Position numbers and translations under genes: made by a program. From Perkinsus olseni (lineage: Eukaryota > Perkinsozoa > Perkinsida > Perkinsidae), in contig JABANP010000086.1 of NCBI GenBank assembly GCA_013115135.1, forward strand, positions 91,176 to 155,175: a stretch of 64,000 bases of DNA, given 5' to 3'. The notes beneath the pieces were generated by a model. The model saw nothing but the letters and a program-made list of their open reading frames with translations. It searched no databases and was not told the DNA's origin. The first letter of the stretch is position 1, and every line of letters starts with the position of its first letter. Below, piece by piece: positions 38,570 to 50,343 of this stretch.

Positions 38570-41500
38570 CTAGAAGCGGCCAATACGTTGCCGCTGTTTT
38601 ATGGTACGTGCTAGGACATCACGCTCCTCGAAGGAGAAGGCATCGAGTGGTGGCTGGAGGGACTCGTCGTAGGTTTGACGAATTATGGCGAAGCCCGGCT
38701 GCAGGGTTGAATCTGAAATTGGAACATTGCGAAGAGACCGAATCTCAGAGCGTGTTGCACCTGATCCAGTAGCCGCGATAGTCCCATTCGCGCAAGTCGG
38801 GCAGGTGAAGCTGGTCGCATCCGGGCGACACACCGGCACACTTTTGGTGATACCACTTATCGCACACATCGCAGGTGATCCACGCATCGGTGTCAGTATA
38901 AAGGGTCGTGACAACATTGCAGATCTCACACATATCAGTGTACACCTACAGAGAACTCCAGTGGGAGCCAGCCCGTTTCCTCCAGGCAAGCTTACCGTCG
39001 AGAAGTGTCGACAGCACTCCACGATGTAAAAGAATCTCATCTGAAGGGTGTTGCGGATGTACTCGTCAACTGGTGGTGCCAAGACGGGATTGTCGCATGC
39101 TCGCGTCAATAGAGGAGCATCAGGGAGACGCTCCGGGTGCTCGAAAATGTCAGTGCATCGCAAATTGTGTGTAGCCCAGTATTCCTGAAAACAAAAGCTG
39201 ACTTCCTTCACGTGGCGATGATTATTCCCTCACCAATGTTCGTCGGTCGCCAACCCACGGCCGAGGCCTAGTCCTGTCAATGCCCAAGTTGTGGACGAGA
39301 CATTGCGCACGAACCCTCCAGTCGAAGGCTGCCTCGATGATCGTAATCACTCTGTACTCCACCAGAAGGGCCAATGGCAGGCGATCGATCTTCATCAAAA
39401 CCTCCTGAACAGGGCAGAGCATCAAGTCTCCAGGGGAGCGCCATTCATCTCACCAGTAAGTCGTCCACCGATACCATCACCAACGGCTTCATATCATCGT
39501 CACTCCCTTCCGCCCCTTCACCTTGTCGTGGCGGTGGCTCCATGCTGAGATGCAGCTCCCAGGGCTCGCAGTCCGCAGCCGAACTTCCCGAGCTCCGTCC
39601 TGAGCATGAAGACCCCTCAGCCACGAGAAGCCTGTGGAGCTGCTCACCTTCGACAGAGGATGGCCGAAGGACTTTGAACCTCCTCAGAATAGATCTCACG
39701 CTCTTCATGGTGCGACCCAGCACCCGATAGAGCTGCTGCACCTCCGGCACCTTCAGTCGAAGTCTCCTGCTCCACGCCATCAACGCCACGCAATCAGGCA
39801 CTGAAAGAACAACACGTCAACCGACGGCGAAGCAGGACGGCTCACCAGTGGGCTTGGGACTCTGCAGTCTCGTCATGAGCGCTCCCTTCTCAGCTCGTCT
39901 CTGCTCCGGCGTCATCGTAGCGAGTATCTAAGCAACCAACAGAATACAGCCGGTACGCGTGTAACCATACCAACCCTTCGCCTCTTCCTAATCTCTACTT
40001 CCACCGGTGGCTCCAACCCTCGACACTCTCGGAGCATCCCAAGGCGCCAAGTCCAGGATACGCATCGACCACGGCAGAGACTCCGACGGGGTCTCCGTTG
40101 CCAGCAGCTCCAAAGCCTTGTTCCGCCTGGCCGGTTTCCTAGGCGGGTAGTAAAGGGGAAGGGGGTAAGCGTAGTCCGGGACCCCGTCCACCCCTGGCTG
40201 GAGGCGTCCTTGGACTAGTGAGTCTCGAATGGCCAACTCGATGATATTTCTGATCTCCTCATCGACCTCTTCGTCGCCATCGGGCCCTCCATCAGCAACA
40301 CTAAGACAGTGATGGACCTGAAAGAGATGACCTGTGCTGTGGACCTACACCTGGCCGGACGGGAGCCCACCTGTCGCTCGAGTGTCGACGCCTCCTCTAC
40401 CGCTCTCTCCAATTCCGACAGCAGATGACCATCACAAGTGAAGACTGCATGCCTGAGCTCGGGTGGGCACTCAGAAGGCCCCTCAGAGAAGCTCTCTTCC
40501 GACTGACAAGAAGCGCTCAAGCGCTCGTGAACACCCCAGCGTCACCACCTACCCCAGGAGACTTCAATACCCTGGTGGAGGGAGCATCCACCGAGTGGCA
40601 TATTTGTCTCGCTCTCTCCAAGGTGCATTCCGGGTCGGCCAAGGCCTCGGACAGACGAGCGTTGTCCGATCTAGCGCGAAGCTCTCGCGACAACCACTTG
40701 TCGGCCCCTCCTTGGACGAGCAGCTTCTTCGATTCAGCCAGCAAGCCGCGAAGACTCTCCTCTACAGGATCCGAAGGCGGTGAGCCTGAACGTACGATGG
40801 ATAACCACCCACCTCCGAAGACCGCCGGTTCGATCCCTGGTCTCACCATTTTCTCCCTCAGAGGTAGTCCTAGTAGACCTCCCAGGGCTGCCACCAATGA
40901 TCCGCTTCGTGTAGCTATCAACGATCGCCGTCATCGACTTCCTCCAATTCTCCTTCGATTCGGCGATTTGTTGAGACAAGGAGCGCCACTCTTCCGAAGC
41001 AACGATCAGCTCTCGGCACTTAGCGAATTCTTCATCTTCCACCGAGGCCGCTCGGATGACCTCCTCAGCGCTTTGCAGGGAAATTCTCCTGACGTGAAGG
41101 GACCATCAGATACGCAGAATCAACTCGAGAACGTCCCTTACTTTCTCCTGGACCGTCGGCTCAGGTACAGAGAGTACCACTGGTCAGCCTCGGCAGCTGC
41201 CTTGACGAACTCCCCGTCCACCGGCACTTCAACTTCGAAGGCATCGAGTTGAGCCATGAGCTTCCTCAGAGCACCGAGCGAGAACTGAGCCTCCGAGTCC
41301 GCCTCTCTCTTCGCCAACAGGTCTGTCAGCTCCTGTTGCCATTCCCTTGCAGCTTCCTTCCGCGGCGAGCGCACCAGAGATGAAGCCGACCTGTCCACAA
41401 TACTTTCATCGAGGAGCTCAAGCCGTGTTACCCGACAGATGAAAAAACCATCGACGGCGCGAATGATGACAGAATTCAGCACAGAAGGGACAGTGCGATC

Positions 41501-44500
41501 CAATTTCGTACCTGGGCGAGGAAATCCCTCGTAGCCATGTCTTTGAGAACTGGATCCTCGTCGAGCTCTCGAACATACCCGCAAACCTATACAGGAGTAT
41601 CACCACCCCCAAAGATAAGATCTATCCTACAGCTTCCAATGAGGGTCTCGAAGCCCCTTCCATCCGCTTCTCGTTCTCGTTCCAGTGGAAGAGCTCTCGA
41701 GCCCTCCGCTGCCACTCCAGCAGAGTGTTCACCAACGACCTCAGCGAGCTGCAGAAACAACAACATCGACCGACCCTACATCAAGAGGAAAGGTGTCACC
41801 TCTCGAAAGCCGCCACACGGGACCTCGACCGGTCGACGGCAGCCAGCAACTCCAACAGCTGTCCAAAAAGCGATGACTCGGCCTCCTCTGTGGCCTTCCG
41901 CTTCTGCGATTCGACTTTCTCGGACGGCGCTTCCGCTGGCTCTTCCTTGACATCTTGCTCTCTTGCTTCCACTCGACTTTTCTCCATTCGTTGTACTAGG
42001 TGCAGCGTTCTTCTCTCCAACTCAGAGTTTTCAGTCAGTATGTCATCAATTTTGGCCACTAATTCCGGGACCCTCACCAAGCCACTATCGATCTCCCGGA
42101 TCACCCGACTCAAATGCTGCCAGCCAGAGATCTCTATCGGCCTAGTGACCCTGAGAGAAAAAATACCTGCACCAGGAATCGAACCCGAGACCTCACTCAC
42201 CCCAACAGACCCCGAGCAGCCGACTCGATGCCAGTGAGAGTCGAGATCAGATCCCACTCTCCCTCACAGGTCGAATCTCTAACCCGATAGGATTCGAACT
42301 CCACCACAGCCTCCTCGGTCGAGCTCGAAGATTCCTTGCTATCTTCGACCTTGGCCTCCTCCTTCTCCAAGCTGACTTGCCACCTCTCCTCCCACACAGG
42401 TAAGGACTCGATGAGGGACGTACAGGCCTGCAGCCACAATCAACATCACACGTGGTCTCACCCACAAGACGCCGATTCCCAAGTAATAGTGAAATATTTA
42501 CTAATTTTTACTAATTCTACGACTCGTAACTTAGTAGAAATTTAAATCTAATAATAATAGTTTAATTAAAATTTTGTTCTGTAAAAACCCGTAATTTGCA
42601 AATTTTTCCTGTAAAAACTCGTAATTTCCGAGTTTTCACTGTAAAAACTCGCAATTCACAAATTTTCACTGTAAAAACTCGTAATTTGCAAATTTCCACT
42701 GTAAAAACTCGTAATTTGCAAATTTTCCGTGTAAAAACTCGTAATTTACAAGTTTTCACCGTAAAACCGCCAACGAAAGGCTCACCTTTTCGATCTTAAG
42801 AAGTGTCTGGTCGAACTGCACCGGCTCCTGCGATGGCGGGGTCACCAGTGGCGAGGTTGTCCCCTCTGCCCTCTGCAAAGCCTTCAACCTGCTCGGATAT
42901 CTCCCACTCAGTTCCTCCAATGACGATGAGGTAAGAGGCATCTGACGCGCCATAAGCATGGATCAACCTAAGATACCCTCCGCGGATCAACTTACCGTGC
43001 TGACCTCCCTCCGGACATCCCAGGCCCAGACCTCCTCCCTCATGGCAGTGAGGAGGTCATCGAGAAGGTCCCCAGCCTTAGTCCCGACTATACCAGTACG
43101 CATGTAGTCCATGAAAAAGAAGGAAAGGGCTCGCAGTCCCCCAGCAGGTCGAGGAAACTGACAGCAGACCAAGATTAGTAATGGCGATGATGACGCATTA
43201 ACCCACCACAGCCAGCTCCCCCGAAGGATTCGTCAGCTGCTTCACTCGTGCCTCCCAGGCGTCAACCCCGTCCGCCACCCGACAGATCTTGCTGTAGAGA
43301 ACCTCGTCCCGAAAATTCAACCCTTTGCCGCTGTCACGCAGTTCGACAAAAGTCCTAGAGCTCGGCAGGAAGTCCAGATTCTCCCGGATCTCTCGATCAT
43401 AGAGCGCCACTTGCCATCTTAACTCCTCTAGCAAATTCTCAACGAACGCTGGTCCCTCCGTCCAGCACCACTTCCCGCCTTGGGACTCAGAGAGGGGCCC
43501 TGCTCATCTATCGACAGCCGGTCGCAGCTGACGCAGATCTTTCTCGTGTATCCGACCTCCCAGGCCTCCACCGCCCTCTCAGCTCTCCTCTCCCACTCCT
43601 CGCCCCTCTCGACCGCAGACTTGACACTATTGAGACACTTCGACAAGTCCACTGCCTTAGCTATGCCACTCTGCCTGATCTCCTCCAGTACCATCCTTCC
43701 CTCAACAGCCGGTCTCGGTGCGCCCCTCTAGCAGACGATGGCACCTCTCCTCCCATGCCATCGCTCGCCTCATCAGCGACTCCAATCGACGACATACCTC
43801 CGGTACGCAGACCCGCGGCAGCTGGTAATGCTCTTCCCACAGCTCACGGAGGCCGACTACCGAGAGGGCTCCCTCCACACTCAATACCCTCCACCAGGCC
43901 TTTGCCGCTCAACTGCGCATCGTCCACAGCCAGGGCTCGACTAGCTCGCTCCCGCCAGGCCATGCCAGCGTCTCTCGCCTCCTCCAAGACCCCAACGATC
44001 TCACTCGACTCAGTGGTTTCATTATCCGCCAAACCTCGAGCGTTGAGGTCGTCCAGCAGCTCCATCACTACATGCAGTGGTACACGACTTCTCTTCCCTT
44101 CCAGTTTGGCCTTCGCCCTATCCGTCCACTCCGATAACGCAGGGGTGGCAGAGCTCGAGACCGCTGGCTTCACCGTAGTCGACGCGTCAGTCGAAGACAA
44201 GTGCCTGAAACCAGTCAGAAGATATCACCACACCCAGAGGAGCCGCGGCTGACCTGAGGGCCCTCGCTGGAAGGACTTGCAGGGCCTCCCCTTCCTTCAC
44301 CAGCTGCTCCCTCTCCTCCTTCTGCCATCGGTCTTGGAGCACCCGCGCTTCGAAAGCCTCTGCTGGGGATATCAGACGGTGCAAGGCAGCAACCTGACAT
44401 GACGACCATAACGACCCCGCACACCACCACCCGATCGGATCGTATCACCTGAGGATGCAAACCGTCAAAGATCTTCTCCAGCACCCTCCCCTCGCTCCAC

Positions 44501-45096
44501 AGCGCCGTGGCCTCTGGCAGAGTTAGTTTCCGCTCCCCGCCAACGACTGCCTCCGCCTCCCGTTTCCACCTCTCAAGTCCCTCCAGGCCCCTCCCGAGGC
44601 CCCGGACCTCCTCAACTTGCCACTGATTCCGCCGCAACGTCCGAGCGCTGAGTGAGCTGCTCACCATCGTACTCTCTTCATACCAGTCAGCCTCCCTTCG
44701 CCCAGACACCACTGCAGCAGGCAGCGGGCCTCGAGCCTCCAGGGCGTCCATAACAGTATCAACGTCAGCCTGCAGGAAGGGACCTGCCGAGCTCCTCTGC
44801 ATGATCGTATCGCAGAGGCCCGCCGCCAACTCTGTTAATTTCGGACTTCGCCTCTTCTCATCAGGCCTGGCGACCTCCTTCTGTCGCAGCGTTATCTCTT
44901 TCCTCTCCTTAGAGGGCAGCACCAAGGGCACCACCGCCTGATAATTCGCCCCCACCCGACTCGAATTCTGAGAGCTACGGTACTGCAAGAACCGCATATT
45001 GTGATTGGCTTGCTCGGCCGCATGTCCCTCCGCTGCCGTGCTCTTAGACGGCGGAGCGGAGGTCGTGGATGACGATGAAGAGACGGTGGTGGCCAT
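38570..45096 (-). CDS. Large chromatin protein: ELM2-like N-terminus, PLU-1-like helical region, PHD finger
   Basis: This multi-exon gene starts at ATG 45096 (MATTVSSSSSTTSAPPSKS). Soon after comes SRVGANYQAVVP, resembling the RVG-x-x-YQA-x-IP core of ELM2 domains. Then follow about 5 kb of helical segments in which a Trp recurs in W-(K/E)-x-(R/E)-A-x-x-(A/L) contexts (LERWKREAEAVV, MAWRERASRALA, AWEERCHRLLEG, EWERRAERAVEAW). These resemble the PLU-1-like region of KDM5-type proteins. Near the C-terminus (38.76-38.93 kb) is a C4HC3 PHD finger: CEICN, ITCDVCDKWYHQKC, then FTCPTC, the last part one base out of frame. The stop is at 38570. Introns at 40786-40894 and 42151-42200 carry tRNA 3'-end-like modules; the intron at about 42434-42787 holds a 30-bp minisatellite. 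No JmjC domain is visible. It is probably a histone-tail reader or scaffold in the nucleus. Confidence 0.65.
40824..40852 (+). repeat. tRNA 3'-end-like module 6 (antisense in PHD-gene intron 40786-40894)
   Basis: GCCGG, loop TTCGATC, CCTGG, 7 nt TCTCACC, A, TTTTC. A GGTGAGC 7-mer at 40779 could pair with 6 of 7 acceptor bases, 70 nt upstream of the discriminator, hinting at a once-complete tRNA. Confidence 0.7.
42158..42187 (-). repeat. tRNA 3'-end-like module 7 (sense in PHD-gene intron 42151-42200)
   Basis: TCGGG, loop TTCGATT, CCTGG (5 pairs with wobble), 7 nt TGCAGGT, A, then a run of six T. The host intron is only 50 nt. Confidence 0.75.
42581..42770. repeat. 30-bp AT-rich minisatellite
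   Basis: Six units plus a partial repeat with a strict 30-bp period (the GTAAAAACTC phrase recurs at 42581, 42611, 42641, 42671, 42701, 42731 and, truncated, at 42761). Most units contain AATTTGCAAATT, a perfect 12-bp palindrome, or a close variant. The array lies in an intron of the PHD gene, just after a GTGAGC donor at 42787. Because the period is a multiple of 3, both strands show long repetitive open frames, which I regard as non-coding. Confidence 0.9.
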
Positions 45097-45188
45097 AGAA
45101 AGGAGGGCACGGACACCCAAACAATCCCTAACAGCCCCGCAACTCCGCGCATGCCATGCAACGCAACACCACCTGTTCTGATGACAGC

Positions 45189-45401
45189 TCACGTTAAATT
45201 TCCGAGTAACTTTCCAATACCATCCTTCCCTCGCTCAGCTTCCCTCACCGCCCCGGCGACCCGACGCAGGCTGATCTCCCTCCTTCTTAACCGATCGAGC
45301 TCCCCCAGTACCTCCTCCCGCCGAAGCCCTAGCCGTTCGGACACACACCGCGCCAAGTCAGCCACAACGTCCATCTTCTCTCCCGCTGCCGAGGCTGCCA
45401 T
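45189..45401 (-). CDS. Hypothetical small helical protein
   Basis: This is a 70-codon frame with ATG (MAASAAGEKMDVVADLA), a basic/acidic amphipathic helix and a stop at 45189. It lies between the end of the TGS1 frame, which it slightly overlaps, and the start of the PHD gene on the same strand. It could be a separate small protein or a 5' exon of the PHD gene. No family is recognised. Confidence 0.35.
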   Translation of the reverse strand: MAASAAGEKMDVVADLARCVSERLGLRREEVLGELDRLRRREISLRRVAGAVREAERGKDGIGKLLGNLT

Positions 45402-47172
45402 ACTCCCAAGCGCACCCACCGAGAGGCGGCTTCGTCATGAGCGTCCGCAGCAGCGCTGCAGCCACCGACCCTCGCCAGAATAGTAGCGGAGGAACAGGCA
45501 GCCGAGGGGAGGCCGATCGATCGATGAAGACTAGGAGCGCCTTAGTGTGAGGCTCAGGGCTCGTATAACGTATGACGAGTATCTCAAGGAGTGGTATTGG
45601 GCCTGCACGCATGCACATCTCCACCAAGGCATTCAGATCGGTATGGCGAGGCAAGTAGAGGACGACACGGTTGAACCGGCAAGCTGGGCTGGTGGCCCAA
45701 TCCGTGAGCTCGCAACTCGCCGGATCATAGACTGGCGTCGAGTAACAGCTAGGGCCGCCCCAAGGTGGTGATAAAAATAACAAAGATTTGGTATCACTAG
45801 GCTTGCAAGGCCCGGACATCTCCCTCCAAATACTTCACTTTACCATCGGCGACCCCGTAGACACCGGCATTGTGCCGGGCGACCTCTAGTCGAGCTTCAC
45901 TGATGTCACAGGCCACTACTTGACCGCCTCCCCTCCCGCGGCTCTGCAGTGCGAACTGTATAGCATTGCCGCCGACGCCAGCGCAACCATCAACAACCTC
46001 AGCCGCATCGCCGTAGCGAGCATAGATCTCTTGCGCAGTGAAACGGGCGATGTTCTCAGGTGTCACCTCGAACCATGCGGCCCGGTCCATCTCAATACCC
46101 TCGTCATACCGACTCCACATTATATACCGTCTCTTCCAATCTTCTCGAGAGATCCCTCTTGGCCGTTCTTGCCGATGGGCGTTCGGCACTCGTCTCGGCG
46201 GGCGGCCACAGGTCTTCGGGTCGAACTCCTTGGGAACCATCATGACCAGTGTATCATGGAACATAGCAAACTTAGTCTTTCCCCCACACAGTGACCCCTC
46301 TCCTATGTAACCGAATATAGTACTCCTGTTGGGGACTTCCACATGGCGATGCGGACGAGGGACCATCGGAAGGGACAACTGAGAAATTCCGTGGTGCCTC
46401 ACCTCCAAGCTCTCTGAAATGGTGAGACCCATCCCACTGAGCCACTACAGCACAATACAAGGAGCCCTTTAATGATAAGACGTGAATGATAATACTACTT
46501 AGTGAATCTGTGTACGTTTCAGGAACAACGATGGACCCGGGTTCAATTCCCAGCACCTCCAATTTGAATCACATTCGAGTCCTCCTCCTCCGAGGCATCA
46601 GTATCAGCCGTGCGCTCTCCAAAGGTGGCCATGGTCGTATCTTTCATATCCTCCTCGGACGAAATAGATGATCCACAACCAACCTCAAGGTCCGTGCTCT
46701 GCGATCGACCAAAGATACGCCGCACTCCTCGCCTCCGTCCTGCACTACCTCCACATCCCCCCTCGCCAATGGCTGCTGGGCCGCTACTTTATTAAACCAT
46801 TTCATATCCGAGGCTGCAAGCTGGCCGATCACATGATCCCGAATGCCAAACTGAAGACAATCTGCCTACGCTGAGCACCCCCTAACGGTGACGACTCACC
46901 CGAATCGCCTTGATCGCTCTGCTGGGCTGTCCGCGGACTCGGAGACTTCGGAAGCCCCACTCAATTTCACTCCACGTTAACCCCGTGACAGGCGACCCTT
47001 CAGAGGACGAGTCAATCCATTGGAACCGAGGATCATCTCCCTGCCAACGCACTATGATAGGCGACTCACAACCGCGCTCGCCCGATTGATCGATAAAGCA
47101 ATTGCCCACCTCTGTTTCAGGATCTTCCATCCGCAGCAAATATTGCGACAGGTCGTCCATGCAAAAATGCAT
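45358..47172 (-). CDS. TGS1: Trimethylguanosine synthase (TGS1)
   Basis: This is an SAM-dependent methyltransferase that turns m7G caps of snRNA/snoRNA, and trans-spliced leader mRNAs where present, into trimethylguanosine. Conserved blocks: YIMWSRYDEGIEMDR, WFEVTPENIARF, VVDGCAGVGGNAIQFAL (SAM-binding motif I), VACDISEARLEVARHNAGVYG, LEGDV, and LSPPWGGP (catalytic motif IV) near 45.77 kb. Motif IV follows LEGDV at exactly the family spacing only if one base is removed from the GGG of CCGGGCC near 45.82 kb; otherwise the frame closes. Upstream exons reach a plausible ATG at 47172 (MHFCMDDLSQYLLRMEDP). The intron 46508-46556 (49 nt) contains a tRNA 3'-end-like module whose complement forms the donor. 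The C-terminal stop is uncertain. Confidence 0.82.
46537..46565 (+). repeat. tRNA 3'-end-like module 8 (antisense, spanning the donor of TGS1 intron 46508-46556)
   Basis: CCGGG, loop TTCAATT, CCCAG, 7 nt CACCTCC, A, ATTT. The exon/intron border falls inside the module, so its complement GTGCTGGG is the splice donor. Confidence 0.7.
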
Positions 47173-47251
47173 ATCCTCCCGATAAAGCCGACTGTACCCC
47201 TACCACACCATCACCAACTCCTGCCCACCATAACCCCCCCCAAATACTTAC

Positions 47252-49551
47252 CGGCAAGCCCCTTCCAGCCGAGTCCGTGGCAGGCAACACGTACAACGGC
47301 GAATACTGCAACCAGAGGTTAGTGGAATCTATCCGCTCCGGTCCACGATATGGTTGGAGAAAACGCAAGATTGCAAGTGAATCGGTTGCATTAGTCTTGC
47401 CATTGTAATCTAACAAAACAGAGAAAGCGCGCTCTCTTTGGCCACGTAACCCAAGTATCATCACCTCCACTGTTAGGCGTGCTCGAGTAGAGTTGTATGG
47501 TTGCTTCATCCGCCAATGGACTGCCGCTGCCCACCAAAGGCTCCACTGAGACCACCTGTCAAGACAACGCCTCCGCTTCCCGAAACAGGACACCCCTACG
47601 ATCGTAGTTAAACGCCATCCAGGAAGATTCAACGGAAAATTGAGCATATCGAAAATACAAACCGCCAGAACTCCCCTCAACGGTTCGGAAATTTGTCGTT
47701 TCCGCCAGTCGTATTACCGTGTAGGCCAGAGTTGGACGTTGAGACCTCCTCGTTCGGAATCTGCTGGTGATACCATTCCGCTCGACTTTGAGGAAATGAG
47801 TGACCGGCGATAGCATCTCAACCTGATGCAGGTGATGATGAAGGTCGTTAGACATACACGATTGACCCTCTCGCTACGGAAATCTCTCATTCAGTGCCCC
47901 CCACTCAGTAAAGGGTGTTTCACTGCGGTGTGAGTGACTTTGCCGGCGAGAAATGAGTGTTTGGCGATGAAAATTGGGCCAGAGGGGCTCAATATCATAG
48001 AACATGCGACGCCGGAGTTTGATAGATCCTCGAGGTGTGCAGCCGGAATTACAACGCGAAAGGACCCTTGCATGGCGGTCTCGCGCACTCACACTGCAGT
48101 GAAACACCCTTTACTACAACCCATTGTCATCCCTCACTACTCACAAGAACGAACTTGTGGTCATCCTTATTACGCCAAATTCACAGGAATCCGAATTTTG
48201 ACTAAGCCATGTAATAATATGACACCAACGGTGATGGGCCTACCTCAATAAGGACCTTAAGACCATTAAGATCGGTCGGGGTGTCGGTCGGGTCGAAACG
48301 GCCGTCATGCACCACTGCGGATACCAAGTCGCTATCGGCGGTGTAGGTGATCTGCGCCTGAAGATAATAAGAATACCGTAGCCAACAAGGCAAAGCCACG
48401 GCAGCACGCAAAGCAGTCAGGGTTCCCCCAGACCTACAACTGAGACGCCCGCACAGGCCACCAACACAACTCGCGGAAAGAGGGAGGTTGTGCCTTCCGC
48501 CGAGCATCCGGGCGCTATAGAACCCACCTCGGAAATGAGAGCCACTCGGAACCCCTTTACTACCGTCTCGAGGTCCTTTCCCGGGTATGGTTATGTATCT
48601 GTCCTTAGCTCGGGAGGAGGAACTCGACGTCCGCTGCTTCTAACAATGATGTGGTGGAAGATGTGGTATGGCGGATGACCAACCTTAGTGGTAGAGAGGA
48701 GCCTTGACCTCTTTGAGGAGTTGCAACAGCACCACAGCCTCTGTGCCCTCAATAAAGGGTTATGAGCGAGCAGATCACCCGCCGCAACACGGACATCAAT
48801 GACCTGATGGGCCTCCAATACTACAGGACACAGTAAGCCGTCCATAAGACTTCTATCGACCATAATTCCAACGCAAAGATCGAGCGGACGAGGAGTGCTA
48901 CACCACCCCGTACGAGACAGCACCCTCTACTGAACAGCTATTCCAAGCCGATCACACAAGGGACACGGCGTCTATACTCGAACTGCGGAGAAGCCGCTCT
49001 AGTCGGCTGCCTCAGCTTTCCTGGGTCTATTGTCACTCCCATCGCACCCCTGTAGTACCGTTCCAACGTCATCGTGAGTGATGGGCAGGCCTCTGCAGAT
49101 GGGCTGATATACCATCACTCTGCTCACCACCGCCGGATGGTCTCCACGACGACGCTTCCCTTGGGGGTATCTTACTGGCTCGGTTGACTCCGCCTCGCTC
49201 GAACTCGTCTGAGAGAGCTCTACAGTAAGTCCGCCCCTTCACAAGCCTTCGCCCCTTCAAGGCCGCATTGAAAGCCTGGCTCGGCCACTGACCCCACGCG
49301 AGGTCCCCCAGCCCAACCGGCAGAAACACATCGTTATTGGTAACCCTTCCACCACCCTCGCCGATATGGCCTAGTACTACCTCGCCATTCTCACTACTGG
49401 CGGGAGGCGGTGAGCTCGCCCCTTCTTGGCCCAGCATCTCCTCATCCGAGGACTGCTCAGGAGACGGCGAGGATGCCTGACCAAAGGCTGATTCATCAAC
49501 CAACGTCGAAGCCAACCCTCGTTTTATCACCTCTCGACGTCTGTATCTCAT
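47252..49551 (-). CDS. Rxt3-like protein (Sin3/Rpd3L histone deacetylase complex)
   Basis: The start is ATG 49551 (MRYRRREVIKRGLASTLVDE), followed by a Ser/Glu/Pro-rich, probably disordered N-terminus. Two pieces resemble the Rxt3 domain: QITYTADSDLVSAVVHDGRF (about 48.3 kb), like the family's Y-x-D-D-S-D-hydrophobic-x-x-x-x-x-H-x-G, and DLHHHLHQVEMLSPVTHFL then RNGITSRF with LAYTVIRLAE (47.7-47.85 kb), like its PPL...R-x-G-I-x-S-R segment. The last recognisable exon ends at a GTAAGT donor near 47251. How the gene terminates before the TGS1 ATG (47172) is unclear; splicing into TGS1 would make a fused transcript. Homology was recognised from motif pattern only. Confidence 0.5.
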
Positions 49552-50343
49552 AGGGTAGTGAGAGTATAGTCAAGCTAGGCAGTAGAATGAGCCAATCGCC
49601 ATACAATTTCTCGTCTTAATCACTAACAACCGCGCACGCCCAACTCTAGCGCTCGCCCCAACTGCACTATCACTTTGCGCTGACCCCCTCGAGAATTGAG
49701 TTGAAGTGCGCGGTTTACCGCCTCATCGTGGCGTGGGAGTGTTAACACAAAGCTAAACCGAACCTACGGCGCTCGACAGTCACCCAGCGGGTGGCGACTG
49801 AGTGGCGGCAAAAATTCCCTCCCCCCTGTTTTTCCATGCCTTCGCCACTACGATTACTACCGAGGCCGTGGTTCTGTTCGAGTTGTGCATTGGCCGCATT
49901 GGTACTCGACGATGCTAGCCCTTACTCATGGTCGTTTATAGTGTAGTTGCGGATTAGTCGTTGACAACGACTCGTTGTACTCATTTTAGCGTCTTAACCA
50001 TGTTTCACTGTGCGTACTGCATACTTTTGGGGTTGAGGGATGATGCTGCCACTGGTTACTGCCTCTGAGTGCATTGGTCGTAGTATGGGCGATACGCCTC
50101 AGGCGTGTGATGCCCCGGTAATAGAAAAAAAGTGCGGTTTCAGAGCTGGCCTACTGAACACCCCCGCTGAGCATGGTCAACATCAATGGCTCGCGTAACG
50201 TAGGATTACAGCTGGTCCACGCTTGCCGGCGCTGCATCCCCGGGCTGATCGAGGTTAGTGAGCGATGGTCTCAATTTAGTTTCCCCGAAGGCGTCGGATA
50301 TAGTCTTCCCCGGAAGACTTTCCCCACTTCGAAATGCCCTCCT
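49552..50343. other. Intergenic region
   Basis: This lies upstream of the Rxt3-like start and downstream of the next minus-strand gene. Six frames are mostly closed. Near 50.31-50.38 kb the phrase CTTCGAAATGCCCTC occurs twice 24 bp apart. No RNA gene or mobile element seen. Confidence 0.45.

Noticed and set aside
40425..41252. 275-codon plus-strand open frame
   Set aside because: It lies antisense to PHD/PLU-1-like exons that show helical repeats and proper introns. The plus translation is low-complexity Ser/Arg/Pro, typical of a shadow frame.
42562..42799. Repetitive frames on both strands (KxCKLRVFTV-like and VKTRNLQIFT-like)
   Set aside because: They are a by-product of the 30-bp minisatellite period being a multiple of 3. 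The array lies in an intron.
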